Source: an uncultured Selenomonadales bacterium (GTDB lineage Bacteria; Bacillota; Negativicutes; Acidaminococcales; Acidaminococcaceae). From it: 64,000 bases of DNA. Shown in pieces: positions 26,696 through 35,754 of this stretch. Location of the stretch: contig OMWZ01000019.1 of the NCBI GenBank assembly GCA_900314855.1, positions 1 through 64,000 on the forward strand. The letters run 5' to 3'. The stretch's first letter is position 1. Every line of letters starts with the position of its first letter. The translations under genes were made by a program, and so were the position numbers. A model generated the notes under the pieces. The model did no database searches and was not told the DNA's origin. It saw only the letters and a program-made list of their open reading frames with translations.

Positions 26696-26744
26696 TTTTT
26701 TTGCCCGAATCACCAAGCGGTTGGGGCTATGGATTTGTCCGGCA

Positions 26745-26782
26745 GGATACCAAGGGAGATATTTCCCCTGGTATCCTTTTTT
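26745..26782 (+). terminator. Terminator after tRNA-Gln
   Basis: GGATACCA (26745-26752) pairs with TGGTATCC (26769-26776), with an inner GGGA/TCCC stem, followed by six T. From here to the flippase at 27046 I see no gene. Confidence 0.9.
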
Positions 26783-27045
26783 GTTCCTTTTTGCTCTCCC
26801 GCGGCGTGGCTGCCTCCTTGTCGTCCGCTGGTCCGGGTGGACAAAACGCAAAAGACAGTGGAACTTTCCCCCATTTTATTGTAGTATGGGAAAAAGGACT
26901 TCTTGCTGTTCGTTCCGCGCAGGAGGAGGAAACCGGTCGAATCGGCGCGGGGAATCTGCTCTTTCAGGCGGCGGTAACTTTTTATTTGGAGAATGGACGG
27001 AAGGCGATTTCCTCCGGCGCCTTTGCCTATTTCGGATCTTATGTT

Positions 27046-28548
27046 ATGAACGAACGTAAACTCGGTATCTTGCTCAGTTATTTGAATATTACGCTCCATG
27101 CCGTCATCGGTTTCCTCTACGTCCCCCTTCTCCTGCACTATATCGGGAAATCGGGATACGGCCTGTATCAGCTGATGGGGTCCCTCATCGCCTATTTTGG
27201 CATTATGGATTTCGGGCTGACGGCGGCGGTGATCCGGTTTTACGCCAGGTACAGGGCCCTGCAGGACCACGAGGGCATGGAGAACATCCTGGCGGTCTCC
27301 CTGTATGCGTACGGGGGAGCCACGGTGCTTGCCCTGTTGGCAGGAGGCGTCTGTTACGGGAATCTGGATCGGATCTTTGGGGCCAGCATGACGGCAGGGG
27401 AACTGCTGGAAGCCCGGCGTATGTTCCTGCTGCTGTTGTTCAATATTGCCGTGAGCCTTTCCACCATGGTGTTCCGGTCGGTCATCCACGCCCAGGAAAA
27501 GTTCCTGTTCCTGAAAGGCCTGGAAACGGTGCAGCTGATCCTGCAGCCGGTGCTGGTGCTTCTGATCGTGCGGCCGTATCCTACGGCCCTGGCCGTGACG
27601 GTGGGACAGACCGCGCTGAATGTGGGGCTGTCCCTGGCACGGCTCTATTATTGCTTTGCCCGGCTGCACGTCACCATCCGCTTCCATTACTGGAACCGGG
27701 AGCTGTTCCAGGAGTTCCGGAAACTGGCGTTGAGCGCCTTTGTGGTAGCGTTCATGGACCAGGTGTTCCTGAAAACCAACCAGGTCATCCTGGGGGTCGT
27801 CCAGGGGACGGGGGCCGTGGCGGTCTATTCCATTGCCTCGCTGGTCTACATGAACTACATGCCGTTGTCGACGGCCATTTCCGGGGTCTACCTTCCCCAT
27901 GTCACGAGGCTGGTGGCCCAAAGGAGGCCCATGGAGGAACTATCGGCCCTGTTCATCCGGATCGGCCGCTGGCAGTATTATCTGCTGGCCCTGGCGGCCA
28001 CGGGGTTTATCCTTTTTGGCCGGCAGTTCATCCGGCTGTGGGCGGGGCCGGGGTTTGAGGAGTCCTACCGGATCACCCTCCTGATTATCCTGCCCTTTAC
28101 CATAGACCTGATCCAGAATGTGGGGCTGTCTATTCTGCAGGCCATGAACCAGTACGACCTGCGGGCGAAAATCTATTTCCTGACGGGAGTCCTGAATCTG
28201 GTCCTGGCCATTCCCTTGGGCATAAAATACGGGGGAACGGGGTGCGCCTTGGCCACCGGGTTCTCCCTGCTGGTGGGGAATGGGGTGCTGATGAATTATT
28301 TCTATGGGAAATACATCGGGCTGGATATCTGGGGTTTCTGGAAGGCGATTGGACAGATTACCCTGCCGGTCTGTCTGTGTCTCCTGGCCGGGTATGGGAT
28401 CGATCTCTCCCTTCCCGGTTCCGGCAAGCTTGTCTTTGTCCTGAAAATCTTGGGATACACGTTTTTGTATGGGGCCGTCCTGTATACGATGGTCCTGAAT
28501 CGGGACGAGAAGGAGAAATTGCGGCAGCTTGGCAGGCGTTTTTTCTGA
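27046..28548 (+). CDS. Polysaccharide flippase (Wzx/MurJ-like, MOP superfamily)
   Basis: A 500-residue membrane protein with 12-14 helices. The opening RKLGILLSYLNITLHAVIGF and GKSGYGLYQLMGSL is the standard start of oligosaccharide-unit flippases. The frame is open for 345 nt upstream, but this start fits the family; its ribosome site is weak (GGAT). No glycosyltransferase or other polysaccharide gene is near, so the lipid-linked cargo is unknown. It uses GGG and CTG more and GCC/GGC less than its neighbours and lies alone between two tRNA genes, which hints at acquisition. Confidence 0.87.
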   Translation: MNERKLGILLSYLNITLHAVIGFLYVPLLLHYIGKSGYGLYQLMGSLIAYFGIMDFGLTAAVIRFYARYRALQDHEGMENILAVSLYAYGGATVLALLAGGVCYGNLDRIFGASMTAGELLEARRMFLLLLFNIAVSLSTMVFRSVIHAQEKFLFLKGLETVQLILQPVLVLLIVRPYPTALAVTVGQTALNVGLSLARLYYCFARLHVTIRFHYWNRELFQEFRKLALSAFVVAFMDQVFLKTNQVILGVVQGTGAVAVYSIASLVYMNYMPLSTAISGVYLPHVTRLVAQRRPMEELSALFIRIGRWQYYLLALAATGFILFGRQFIRLWAGPGFEESYRITLLIILPFTIDLIQNVGLSILQAMNQYDLRAKIYFLTGVLNLVLAIPLGIKYGGTGCALATGFSLLVGNGVLMNYFYGKYIGLDIWGFWKAIGQITLPVCLCLLAGYGIDLSLPGSGKLVFVLKILGYTFLYGAVLYTMVLNRDEKEKLRQLGRRFF

Positions 28549-28630
28549 CGGGCTCCATCCCGCCGTCCTGTCGTTCCGCCGTTCCGCCGCCTGTTTTTTC
28601 AAAACGGGGAGGGCCTTTCCCGATAAATGG

Positions 28631-28659
28631 TTGACGACCCCCCTTCTTTTTGGTATAAT
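28631..28659 (+). promoter_or_regulatory. Strong promoter before tRNA-Glu
   Basis: TTGACG (28631-28636) and TATAAT (28654-28659) are 17 bp apart. The RNA would start near 28666. At 28680-28727 an imperfect hairpin (GAATC with GATTC, TCGT with ACGA) precedes TTTTTT, so this promoter may give a small RNA of about 70 nt or read through to tRNA-Glu. Confidence 0.75.
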
Positions 28660-28744
28660 ACAAGGGCTTTCATGAGCAGTCGTTCCAGAATCTTTTCGAC
28701 TTGATCCAAGCCGGGATTCCCAGACGATTTTTTGCCGAAGCAGT

Positions 28745-28772
28745 TTGCCCGATGGCAAAAAAGTAGTATAAT
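28745..28772 (+). promoter_or_regulatory. Proximal promoter of tRNA-Glu
   Basis: TTGCCC (28745-28750) and TATAAT (28767-28772) are 16 bp apart. The -35 lies in a small hairpin TTTGCC-CGAT-GGCAAA (28744-28759). Confidence 0.7.
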
Positions 28773-28790
28773 AGTTACGCAACTGAAAAT

Positions 28791-28865
28791 GGCGCCATGG
28801 TCAAGAGGTTAAGACGTCGCCCTCTCAAGGCGAAATCATGGGTTCAATTCCCATTGGCGCTGCCA
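28791..28865 (+). tRNA. tRNA-Glu (anticodon CTC)
   Basis: A 75-nt tRNA with encoded CCA. The anticodon stem TCGCC/GGCGA encloses CTCTCAA, giving anticodon CTC. The T arm is ATGGG/CCCAT. The acceptor is GGCGCCA with TGGCGCT, so the first pair is G-U rather than G-C, which is a little unusual. Confidence 0.94.
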
Positions 28866-28873
28866 GAAAGTAC

Positions 28874-28902
28874 AGCCTTCCGTGTCCGCGGGAGGCTTTT
28901 TT
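28874..28902 (+). terminator. Terminator after tRNA-Glu
   Basis: AGCCTTCCG (28874-28882) pairs with CGGGAGGCT (28889-28897, one G-U), followed by a T run. Confidence 0.85.
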
Positions 28903-28958
28903 CGAATTAGAGGCATAGAAAGGCGTGGCGGCCGTCGGTTGCAGAAGGGGGTTCTTTT

Positions 28959-30485
28959 GTGAAAGAATTGTTTGAGAGCGTCAACAGTATTTTAACCTTT
29001 GTGGGGCCCTTGTCGGATTTCTTTTGGGATTTTCCGACGAATTTCGCCTTTTATAAGGCGATTCCCATCCTGGGGAATTTTTCCCTAGCCGTCATCGTCC
29101 TCTTCGGCGCCGGCATCTACTTCAGCCTCCGCCTGGGCTTTATCCAGGTGACGCACTTCGCCAGCGGCATCCGCATGATGGTTCACCGTCGCACGGCGGA
29201 AACGGGTATTTCCCCGCTGGCAGCCTTTTTCCTGTCTTCGGCCATGCGTGTCGGACCGGGCAATATCCTCGGTGTGACAGGGGCTATCTCCGTCGGGGGC
29301 CCGGGCGCCTTGTTCTGGATGTGGGTTTCGGCCTTTTTCGGCATGGCCATCGCCTACACGGAAGCGACCCTGGCCCAGCTTTTCAAGGAACAAAAGGACC
29401 GGGAATTCGTCGGCGGCCTGCCGTTCTATGGCCGCCGCCTTCTGGGCAACCGCGTCTGGGTTGGCGTCCTCCTGTCCTGTGTCTACATCTTTTATGCCCT
29501 CATGTGCCTGCCGGCCCAGGGATTTAACGTCGTCTCGTCTGTCGGCGCTATGGCGGAAATCCTGACGGGGGCCAAGATTGCCACGACGTCCAGCCTGTAC
29601 TGGCTGACGGCGGCAGTGGTCATTTTCGCCACGGGCCTGATCGTCTTCGGCGGTATCCGCAAGGTCACGCGGGTTACGGACCGTATGGTACCAGTCATGG
29701 CCGTCGTCTATTGCGCGACGGTGGTCGCCCTGATCGTGGCCAACGTGGACAGCATCCCGTATTTCTTCGGCGCTGTCTTCCGCGGCGCCTTTACGCCCGA
29801 AGCCGTCTTTGGCGGCGCGATCGGCACGGCTCTCGTCCAGGGCGTGAAACGCGGCCTTATGAGCAACGAAGCCGGCCAGGGCACTATCACCATGGCGGCG
29901 GCGGCAGCCGATGCCAAGCACCCCTGTGAACAGGGTATCGTGGCGGCCCTGGGCGTGTTCCTGGACACGCACGTCATCTGTACCATGACGGGCTTCGTCG
30001 TCGTCATGGCCCACGCCTGGACGACCCAGGCGGCCGTGTGGGACAAGGCGGGCAAGCTGCCGAAGTTCCTCCTGAGCGTCCAGCAGCTGACGCCGGTGGT
30101 GAGCTTCCATACCATCGTCCTCTTCCTCCTGACCCTGTGCTTCTGCCTCTTCGCCTATACGTGCCTTTTGGGTATGATCTCCTTTTCCGAGATCGCGGCG
30201 AACCGCATCAGCCAGAAACAGTCCTTCCTGAACGGCGTTCGTCTCGTAGGGCTCTTTGTCGCCGCTTTCGGGATTCTCGTCAACATCGCCGGCTTCGACC
30301 TGGGCAACCTGTGGGCCTTCTCGGACCTGGCCAACATTATCATCGTCTACTTCAACGTGCCGCTCCTCTTTTTGGGCGCCCGTTACGTGCTGCAGGCGAC
30401 AGAACACTACCGCAGGACCGATGGCGCCAGCTTTACGGGCGACCTCGTCGGAATCCAGAGCGACTGCTGGAATCACAAACACTGA
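28959..30485 (+). CDS. Sodium:alanine symporter family protein (AGCS)
   Basis: A 508-residue Na+-coupled amino acid carrier with about 11 helices. Family marks are GAGIYFSLRLGFIQVTHF, SSAMRVGPGNILGVTGAI and KRGLMSNEAGQGTITMAAA. Substrate is alanine, glycine or another small amino acid. The start is GTG at 28959 after AGAAGGGGG. It faces a second AGCS gene that is transcribed toward it. Confidence 0.93.
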   Translation: MKELFESVNSILTFVGPLSDFFWDFPTNFAFYKAIPILGNFSLAVIVLFGAGIYFSLRLGFIQVTHFASGIRMMVHRRTAETGISPLAAFFLSSAMRVGPGNILGVTGAISVGGPGALFWMWVSAFFGMAIAYTEATLAQLFKEQKDREFVGGLPFYGRRLLGNRVWVGVLLSCVYIFYALMCLPAQGFNVVSSVGAMAEILTGAKIATTSSLYWLTAAVVIFATGLIVFGGIRKVTRVTDRMVPVMAVVYCATVVALIVANVDSIPYFFGAVFRGAFTPEAVFGGAIGTALVQGVKRGLMSNEAGQGTITMAAAAADAKHPCEQGIVAALGVFLDTHVICTMTGFVVVMAHAWTTQAAVWDKAGKLPKFLLSVQQLTPVVSFHTIVLFLLTLCFCLFAYTCLLGMISFSEIAANRISQKQSFLNGVRLVGLFVAAFGILVNIAGFDLGNLWAFSDLANIIIVYFNVPLLFLGARYVLQATEHYRRTDGASFTGDLVGIQSDCWNHKH

Positions 30486-30627
30486 GCGTTCCCGCCGCAC
30501 CGTGCCGCCGCCTCTTCCCGCCGTTTGGCAGCATGGGGCGGAGGCAGCTTGCCTTTCCCGGGCTGCCTCCCTGGCCGCCCTCGCCATTTGACGCGGCAGG
30601 GAAGGGTATGTGGAAAAAAGCGCAGGA

Positions 30628-30664
30628 AAAAGCGCCTGTCCGGAATTTCCGGACAGGCGCTTTT
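30628..30664. terminator. Bidirectional terminator between the AGCS genes
   Basis: AAAAGCGCCTGTCCGGAA (30628-30645) is the exact reverse complement of 30647-30664. A-run and T-run at the ends let it stop transcription from both sides. The remaining 142 nt to the first AGCS gene hold another 9-bp perfect hairpin (30540-30548 with 30562-30570) and no gene. Confidence 0.93.
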
Positions 30665-30707
30665 CTTTGTGTGCACAGGGGCTTGCCCCACGCGGCGATG
30701 CCGCGGA

Positions 30708-32132
30708 TTACTTTTTGTCCTCGACACCCCAGGCGTGGACGCCTTCCAGGTCCGGCAGGATGCGCGGATCGAAGACGGGGTCTTTGCCGGCGCGGAGCTG
30801 CGTCAGGTAGTCATCCAGGGCAACCTTGGCGCGGGGGAAAAGACGCGCGATGGCGTACAGGTTCGTCGTGGCCAGGAAGGCCATGAACAAGTCGGCCATA
30901 TCCCAGACGAGGGGCAGCGGGGCGACGGAGCCCATCATGACCATGGCGACGGTGAAGGCGCGCAGGAAGTAAAGGGCCGCTTTGTGTTCCGACAGGACGT
31001 TGATGTTGATTTCGCCGTAGTAGTAGTTGCCCACGAGGGAGCTGAAGGCGAAGAGGGTAATCATGAGGGCCACGAAGTAGACGGCCCACGTACCGACTTC
31101 GCTGGACAGGCATTTCTGTACCAGGGCGATCCCCGTCAGTTTGCCGCCGATTTCATATTGCCCGGATACGAGCACGAGGAAGGCCGAAGCGGAGCAGATG
31201 ATCAGCGTATCGACGTAGACGCCGAACGCCTGGGTCAGGCCCTGCTTGACCGGGTGGGAAACCTTGGCCGTGGCGGCGGCGTTCGGGACGGAGCCTTCGC
31301 CGGCTTCGTTGGAGAACAGGCCGCGCTTGATGCCGTTCATGACGACGGCGCCGAATCCGCCGGCAACGGCGGCCTGCGGCGAGAACGCATCGGCGAGGAT
31401 GAGCCCGAAGACGGTAGGAACCTTATCCAGGTTGAGGACCAGGACGACGGCCGTAATGAGCAGATAGAGACCGGCCATGACCGGGACCAGCCGTTCCGCG
31501 ACTTTCGCGACGACCTGGGCGCCACCGCAGATAATGATGGCGATGAGGACAGAGATGATGCCGCCTACGATGGCGCGGTCCCAGCCCAGGGAAGCTTCCA
31601 GGGACAGGGTGATGGTGTTGGCCTGCAGGGAGTTGTAGACCAGGGAGAAGGTGACCATCAGCAGGAGCGAGAAGAGCTTGGCCAGTTTCGGCATGTGCAG
31701 CACGTTGGCGATGTAGTACGCCGGGCCGCCGTGGAAGGCGCCGCCTTCCTTCGGGATCTTGTAGATCTGAGCCAGCGTGCTTTCGACAAAGCCCGTGGCG
31801 CTGCCGATGACGGCGACGACCCACATCCAGAAGATGGCGCCCGGGCCGCCTAGGACGATGGCGATGGCCACGCCGGCGATGTTGCCGACACCGACACGGG
31901 ACGCCGTGCTGATGCAGAACGCCTGGAAGGACGAAATTTCCTTGCCTTCGGACTTGACACCGACGCCTTCCAGCAGGCACCGCGTCATTTCGCGGAGACA
32001 GCGGATCTGGACGAAGCCCGTCCGGATTGTAAAGTAGACGCCCAAGCCCAGCAGTACGATAATCAGGAACTTGGACCAGAGGAATCCGTTGACGGTATTG
32101 ATGGCAGCGTTTAATGCATTGAGTGCATCCAT
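30708..32132 (-). CDS. Sodium:alanine symporter family protein (AGCS), second copy
   Basis: A 474-residue AGCS carrier, clearly related to the one at 28959 but quite different in sequence. Marks are LGVYFTIRTGFVQIRCL, STASRVGVGNIAGVAIAIV and KRGLFSNEAGEGSVPNAAA. The start at 32132 has AGGAGGGG upstream. A TATAAT on the minus strand (32183-32188) is the likely -10 box, so it has its own promoter. Confidence 0.94.
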   Translation of the reverse strand: MDALNALNAAINTVNGFLWSKFLIIVLLGLGVYFTIRTGFVQIRCLREMTRCLLEGVGVKSEGKEISSFQAFCISTASRVGVGNIAGVAIAIVLGGPGAIFWMWVVAVIGSATGFVESTLAQIYKIPKEGGAFHGGPAYYIANVLHMPKLAKLFSLLLMVTFSLVYNSLQANTITLSLEASLGWDRAIVGGIISVLIAIIICGGAQVVAKVAERLVPVMAGLYLLITAVVLVLNLDKVPTVFGLILADAFSPQAAVAGGFGAVVMNGIKRGLFSNEAGEGSVPNAAATAKVSHPVKQGLTQAFGVYVDTLIICSASAFLVLVSGQYEIGGKLTGIALVQKCLSSEVGTWAVYFVALMITLFAFSSLVGNYYYGEININVLSEHKAALYFLRAFTVAMVMMGSVAPLPLVWDMADLFMAFLATTNLYAIARLFPRAKVALDDYLTQLRAGKDPVFDPRILPDLEGVHAWGVEDKK

Positions 32133-32246
32133 AATAGAATATCCCCTCCTAATCGTTGAAAACTACCACACAATCTACCCCCATTATAGCACAGGCAATC
32201 CCCCTTGCACTACAGGAAATTCCCAGGGAAAAGCGTGGGAACGAAG

Positions 32247-32270
32247 AAAAAGGCGGTCCGGGGGACCGCC
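32247..32270 (-). terminator. Terminator after dcuC
   Basis: Read on the minus strand: GGCGGTCC, a CCC loop, GGACCGCC, then five T (32251-32247). Confidence 0.9.
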
Positions 32271-32286
32271 TGGATACTCGTGGCAC

Positions 32287-33663
32287 TCAGCCGCGATAGT
32301 AGTAGAAAAAGGTCATGGCCACGTTGACGATCATAGCGCCCGTCATGGGGATGAAAGTCCGTTTGACCAAATCGAACGGCGATACATTGCCCATGCCCGA
32401 GGAGACGACGATAACGGCCGTAATGGGGGAGCACGTACGGGCGATGGACGCGGCAAAGTGCATGGGGAGCAGGAACAGGACCGGGGCGATGCCGCTGGCG
32501 GCCGCGACGGCCGGCGTCAGGGCGGCGAAGGCGAAGAACGGCGCGTTGCCGGAACCCATGACGATGGAAGACACGGCGATGATGGCGACCATGACGATCA
32601 TCATCAGCATGGGGCTGAAGCCCGCCGACTGGCTGCTCTTGATCAGCGTGTCGATGACGCCCATGCTCATGAGGCCCTGGGCGAAGACCTGGCCGGCGAC
32701 GATCAGGGTGACGACGTTGGCCATCTGCAGGCCCATGCCGTCAAAGAAGGCCTGGACCCCGGCGCAAACCTGTTTCAGGTCGCGCGTGCGGATGAATTCG
32801 GCAATCATGCCGACGGCAAGGCCAATCATCATGGCGTTGATGATGTTGATTTTGATCCACGTGATCCACAGGGGGCTGAAGGCCAGGATCAGCGCCAGGG
32901 GAACCACGGGCAGGAGGGCGTAAATCGCCGGGGCGTGGTCGCGGGGATCGTCGGATTTCTCTTCGGCGGCCAGGTCTACCGGTTTCACCACGTGGCCCGC
33001 GCGGGCGTCGAGGTATTTCTGGGAGAAATAGAACAGGGTGCCGACGACGAAGAACGAGACGATGACGATGGGAACCTGGTAGTTCGTCCAGTAGAGGACG
33101 GGATCCACGCCGGCCGTTTCCGCCGACAGGATGGTGCCCGTGTCACTGGGGCTCCAGTCGAAGCACAGCGTCGAGGCGACGGCTGCCGTCGCGGCCAGGC
33201 GGCTCACGCCGAGGCCGAGGAGGATCGGGAAGACCGTGACCATGAGCAGCATGGCCAGGCCCGAGGCAGAATTGATGCACAGGCCGATGCAGAGGCCCAG
33301 GACCCAGGACAGGGCCAGGACCAGATAGGGCGATTTCAGCTTCAGTAGCGGCTTGATGGTCATGCGGACCAGGGCGCGCGAAGCGCCGATGGAGTCCATG
33401 TATTTGGCGAAGGCGCCGACGCACATGATGTTCAGGCCCAGTTTCGCCGCGCGGCTCGACAGAGTCATGGACATGAACTGGAACGTATCGAAGAGGACAG
33501 CGCCCGTACTGGCTTTCGGAGCCACAATCTTGCCGTAGCCCATGACGACGGCGACGTACATCAGGAGAAAGCCGCCGATGACGAGGACCGGCTGGGGTTT
33601 GTATTTTTTGTAGATAAGGTACGCTACCCATAAGGTAACGACCAGGGCAATTGTCAAGGCCAT
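32287..33663 (-). CDS. C4-dicarboxylate carrier, DcuC family
   Basis: A 458-residue membrane protein with about 12 helices. It has the DcuC-type blocks FQFMSMTLSSRAAKLGLNIM, VASTLCFDWSPSDTGTI and HFAASIARTCSPITAVIVV. DcuC carriers exchange or export succinate, fumarate and related acids in anaerobes. It begins 27 nt after the peptidase gene and should share its mRNA. The pairing with a peptidase suggests a broad nutrient-uptake operon rather than fumarate respiration. Confidence 0.88.
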   Translation of the reverse strand: MALTIALVVTLWVAYLIYKKYKPQPVLVIGGFLLMYVAVVMGYGKIVAPKASTGAVLFDTFQFMSMTLSSRAAKLGLNIMCVGAFAKYMDSIGASRALVRMTIKPLLKLKSPYLVLALSWVLGLCIGLCINSASGLAMLLMVTVFPILLGLGVSRLAATAAVASTLCFDWSPSDTGTILSAETAGVDPVLYWTNYQVPIVIVSFFVVGTLFYFSQKYLDARAGHVVKPVDLAAEEKSDDPRDHAPAIYALLPVVPLALILAFSPLWITWIKINIINAMMIGLAVGMIAEFIRTRDLKQVCAGVQAFFDGMGLQMANVVTLIVAGQVFAQGLMSMGVIDTLIKSSQSAGFSPMLMMIVMVAIIAVSSIVMGSGNAPFFAFAALTPAVAAASGIAPVLFLLPMHFAASIARTCSPITAVIVVSSGMGNVSPFDLVKRTFIPMTGAMIVNVAMTFFYYYRG

Positions 33664-33690
33664 AAGGATTTCCTCCGCAAGTCAGATTTT

Positions 33691-34821
33691 TTATGCTTGT
33701 TTTTTCGCGTTGTCCGCGACGATCGACAGGGTCCATTCGCAGATGTCATAGAGATCTTTTTCCAGCAAAATCTCTTCGACCGTATGGACATTCGTCATGC
33801 CCGTGCCGAGGACGGTGCAGGGCACGCCGTTGCCGTTGAAGTGGCTGCTGTCGCTGCCGCCGCCCGTGGCCGCCACATCGACGGGCAGGCCCAGCTCTTC
33901 GGCTGCCTTGGCCGCCAGCAGGATGCAGGGGCTGTCTTTTGGCAGTTCATACGGTTTGTACGACGGACGGACCTCTACATCCACGGGGACGCCGGCTTTT
34001 TTGCCGCCTTCCTGGTAGGCCGCGACGATGCGCTCCGTCAGGGCTTCCAGTTTCTCCAGGTTCCGGCTGCGGCAGTCCATGGCGATTTCCACCAGGTCCG
34101 GGACGACGTTCGTCGCCGTACCGCCGTGGATGATGCCGATGTTGCACGTCGTTTCCTCGTCAATGCGGGCCGTCGGGACATCGAGCAGGATTTCCGCGGC
34201 CTTCTTGATGGCGTTGATGCCCTTTTCCGGGGCCAGGCCGCCGTGGGCCGTCTTGCCGTGGACCTTGGTGAAGATCTTGTTCTGGCCAGGGGCGGCGAAG
34301 ATAATCTTGCCGGGGTGCCCGCTCGAATCGAGGCAGTAGCCGAAGTCGGCGTCCAGCAGGGAGGCGTCCATGTTGCGGGAGCCGGCCACGCCCTGTTCCT
34401 CACAGACCGTGAAGACGACCTGCAGCGGGCCGTGGGGGATGTTCTGCTCCTTCAGGCAGCGCAGGGTTTCCAGGATGGCGGTGACACCGCTCTTGTCGTC
34501 CCCGCCGAGGATCGTCGCGCCGTCGGAACGGAACACGCCGTCTTCCAGCGTCGCCTGGATGCCCGCGCAGGGATTGACGCAATCCAGGTGGGCCGAAAGC
34601 AGGATTTTCGGGACGCCTTCCACCGTGCCGGGGAAGTTGATGAACAGGTTGCCCGTCGTCCCCTGCAGGGCGGCCGCGGCGTTGTCTTCCGTGACCGTGC
34701 CGCCGAGGGCTTCCATTTCCCGGATCAGGTAGTCCGCCACCTGCCGTTCCTGCGTGGACGGACAGGGAATGGCAATCAAGTCGTAGAATTGCTGCACAAC
34801 CCTTTCTTTGTTGATTCTCAA
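33691..34821 (-). CDS. M20 family metallopeptidase, PepT-like
   Basis: A 376-residue cytoplasmic zinc peptidase resembling peptidase T and its paralogues. Metal ligands are visible in LSAHLDCVNP, ILGGDDKSGVTA, VCEEQGVAGS and GGGSDSSHFNGNG; the dimerisation domain contains HGKTAHGGLAPEKG. The start is the TTG at 34821, because AAGGAGGA lies just upstream and the family N-terminus INKERVVQQFYDLIAIP follows. It is the first gene of an operon with dcuC. Confidence 0.88.
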   Translation of the reverse strand: MRINKERVVQQFYDLIAIPCPSTQERQVADYLIREMEALGGTVTEDNAAAALQGTTGNLFINFPGTVEGVPKILLSAHLDCVNPCAGIQATLEDGVFRSDGATILGGDDKSGVTAILETLRCLKEQNIPHGPLQVVFTVCEEQGVAGSRNMDASLLDADFGYCLDSSGHPGKIIFAAPGQNKIFTKVHGKTAHGGLAPEKGINAIKKAAEILLDVPTARIDEETTCNIGIIHGGTATNVVPDLVEIAMDCRSRNLEKLEALTERIVAAYQEGGKKAGVPVDVEVRPSYKPYELPKDSPCILLAAKAAEELGLPVDVAATGGGSDSSHFNGNGVPCTVLGTGMTNVHTVEEILLEKDLYDICEWTLSIVADNAKKQA

Positions 34822-34914
34822 AATATTCCTCCTTCTCTCCCGTAGGAGTTCTTTACTCGCGTAACAATATTTTACCATATTTCAAAAGGATAAAAAACAG
34901 AAAATTATCAATTA

Positions 34915-34946
34915 ACAAAAAACACCCTGCATTTCCAGCAGGGTGT
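34915..34946 (-). terminator. Terminator after the pentapeptide-repeat gene
   Basis: On the minus strand: ACACCCTGC, a 7-nt loop, GCAGGGTGT, then a T run (34922-34917). It ends five bases from the stop codon. Confidence 0.93.
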
Positions 34947-34950
34947 AACA

Positions 34951-35754
34951 TCAGAAGCGGGTCTCGTCCAGTACGGCGGTGCCCCATTCCACATTCTGCA
35001 GGACAGCGCCGCGCAGGACCGTCTGGCGGAGTGTGGCGTTCTGCAGGACCGCATCCGTCAGGTCGGCGCCGCTCCAGTCGGCGCCGCTCAGGCTGGCATC
35101 GGAAAAGTCCGCTTTGCCGGCCCGGGCCCTGCGGCCGTCCGTCCCGTAGAGATTGGCGCTGCGCAGGACGGCGCCGGTCAGGGTGGTGTCGTAGAGCCAG
35201 GCGTAGGAAAAGTTCGCGAAGTCGTAGCGGCCCCGCGACAAGTCCGCCGCGTCTAGGGACGCTTCCTGGAAGCGGGCGCCGCGCCCCCAGGAGCCGGACA
35301 GGTCGGCGCCGCGGAAGTCGGCGCGGTAAAAGCCGGAGCCGGACAGGTCGGCTTCTTTCAGGGACGCCTTGCCAAAGAAGGCGTACGGCCCGTCGGCGTC
35401 GACCAGCTTCGCGTGGTCCAGGACGGCTTCGGAGAAGACGGCCCGCTTCAGCCGGGTCCGCGACAAATCGGCGCCGGCCAGGTCCGTCTTTTCCAGCCGG
35501 GCCCCCAGCAGGTTGGCGCCGGCCAGGTTGGCGCCGCGCAGGTTTAGGCCGGATAGGTCGGCGCCGGACAAATCGGCATGGGACAAATCGGCGCCAGGCC
35601 GGCCCGTTCCGGCCAGGACAGCGGCCACATCGCCGCTGTCATAGGCGGCGGCCGTCCCCGCCAGGGCCCAGAGCAGGGTTGCCGGCAGGGCCAGGAGCCG
35701 CCCCGTTTTTCGCGCGGCGCCGCGCAGCCGCCGCAGGTCAGTTCGTTTCATCAT
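34951..35754 (-). CDS. Exported pentapeptide-repeat protein
   Basis: A 267-residue protein. A basic start and hydrophobic segment end at an AxA-type signal peptidase site (GTAAAYDSG). From about residue 55 to the end it is built of A(D/N)LxX repeats, for example ADLSHADLSGADLSGLNLRG, which fold as a right-handed square beta-helix. Exported pentapeptide proteins have no settled function; the DNA-mimic role known for cytoplasmic ones such as Qnr does not fit an exported protein. Two ATG codons (35754, 35751) follow GGAGG. It overlaps the HAD gene by 17 nt. Confidence 0.88.
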   Translation of the reverse strand: MMKRTDLRRLRGAARKTGRLLALPATLLWALAGTAAAYDSGDVAAVLAGTGRPGADLSHADLSGADLSGLNLRGANLAGANLLGARLEKTDLAGADLSRTRLKRAVFSEAVLDHAKLVDADGPYAFFGKASLKEADLSGSGFYRADFRGADLSGSWGRGARFQEASLDAADLSRGRYDFANFSYAWLYDTTLTGAVLRSANLYGTDGRRARAGKADFSDASLSGADWSGADLTDAVLQNATLRQTVLRGAVLQNVEWGTAVLDETRF

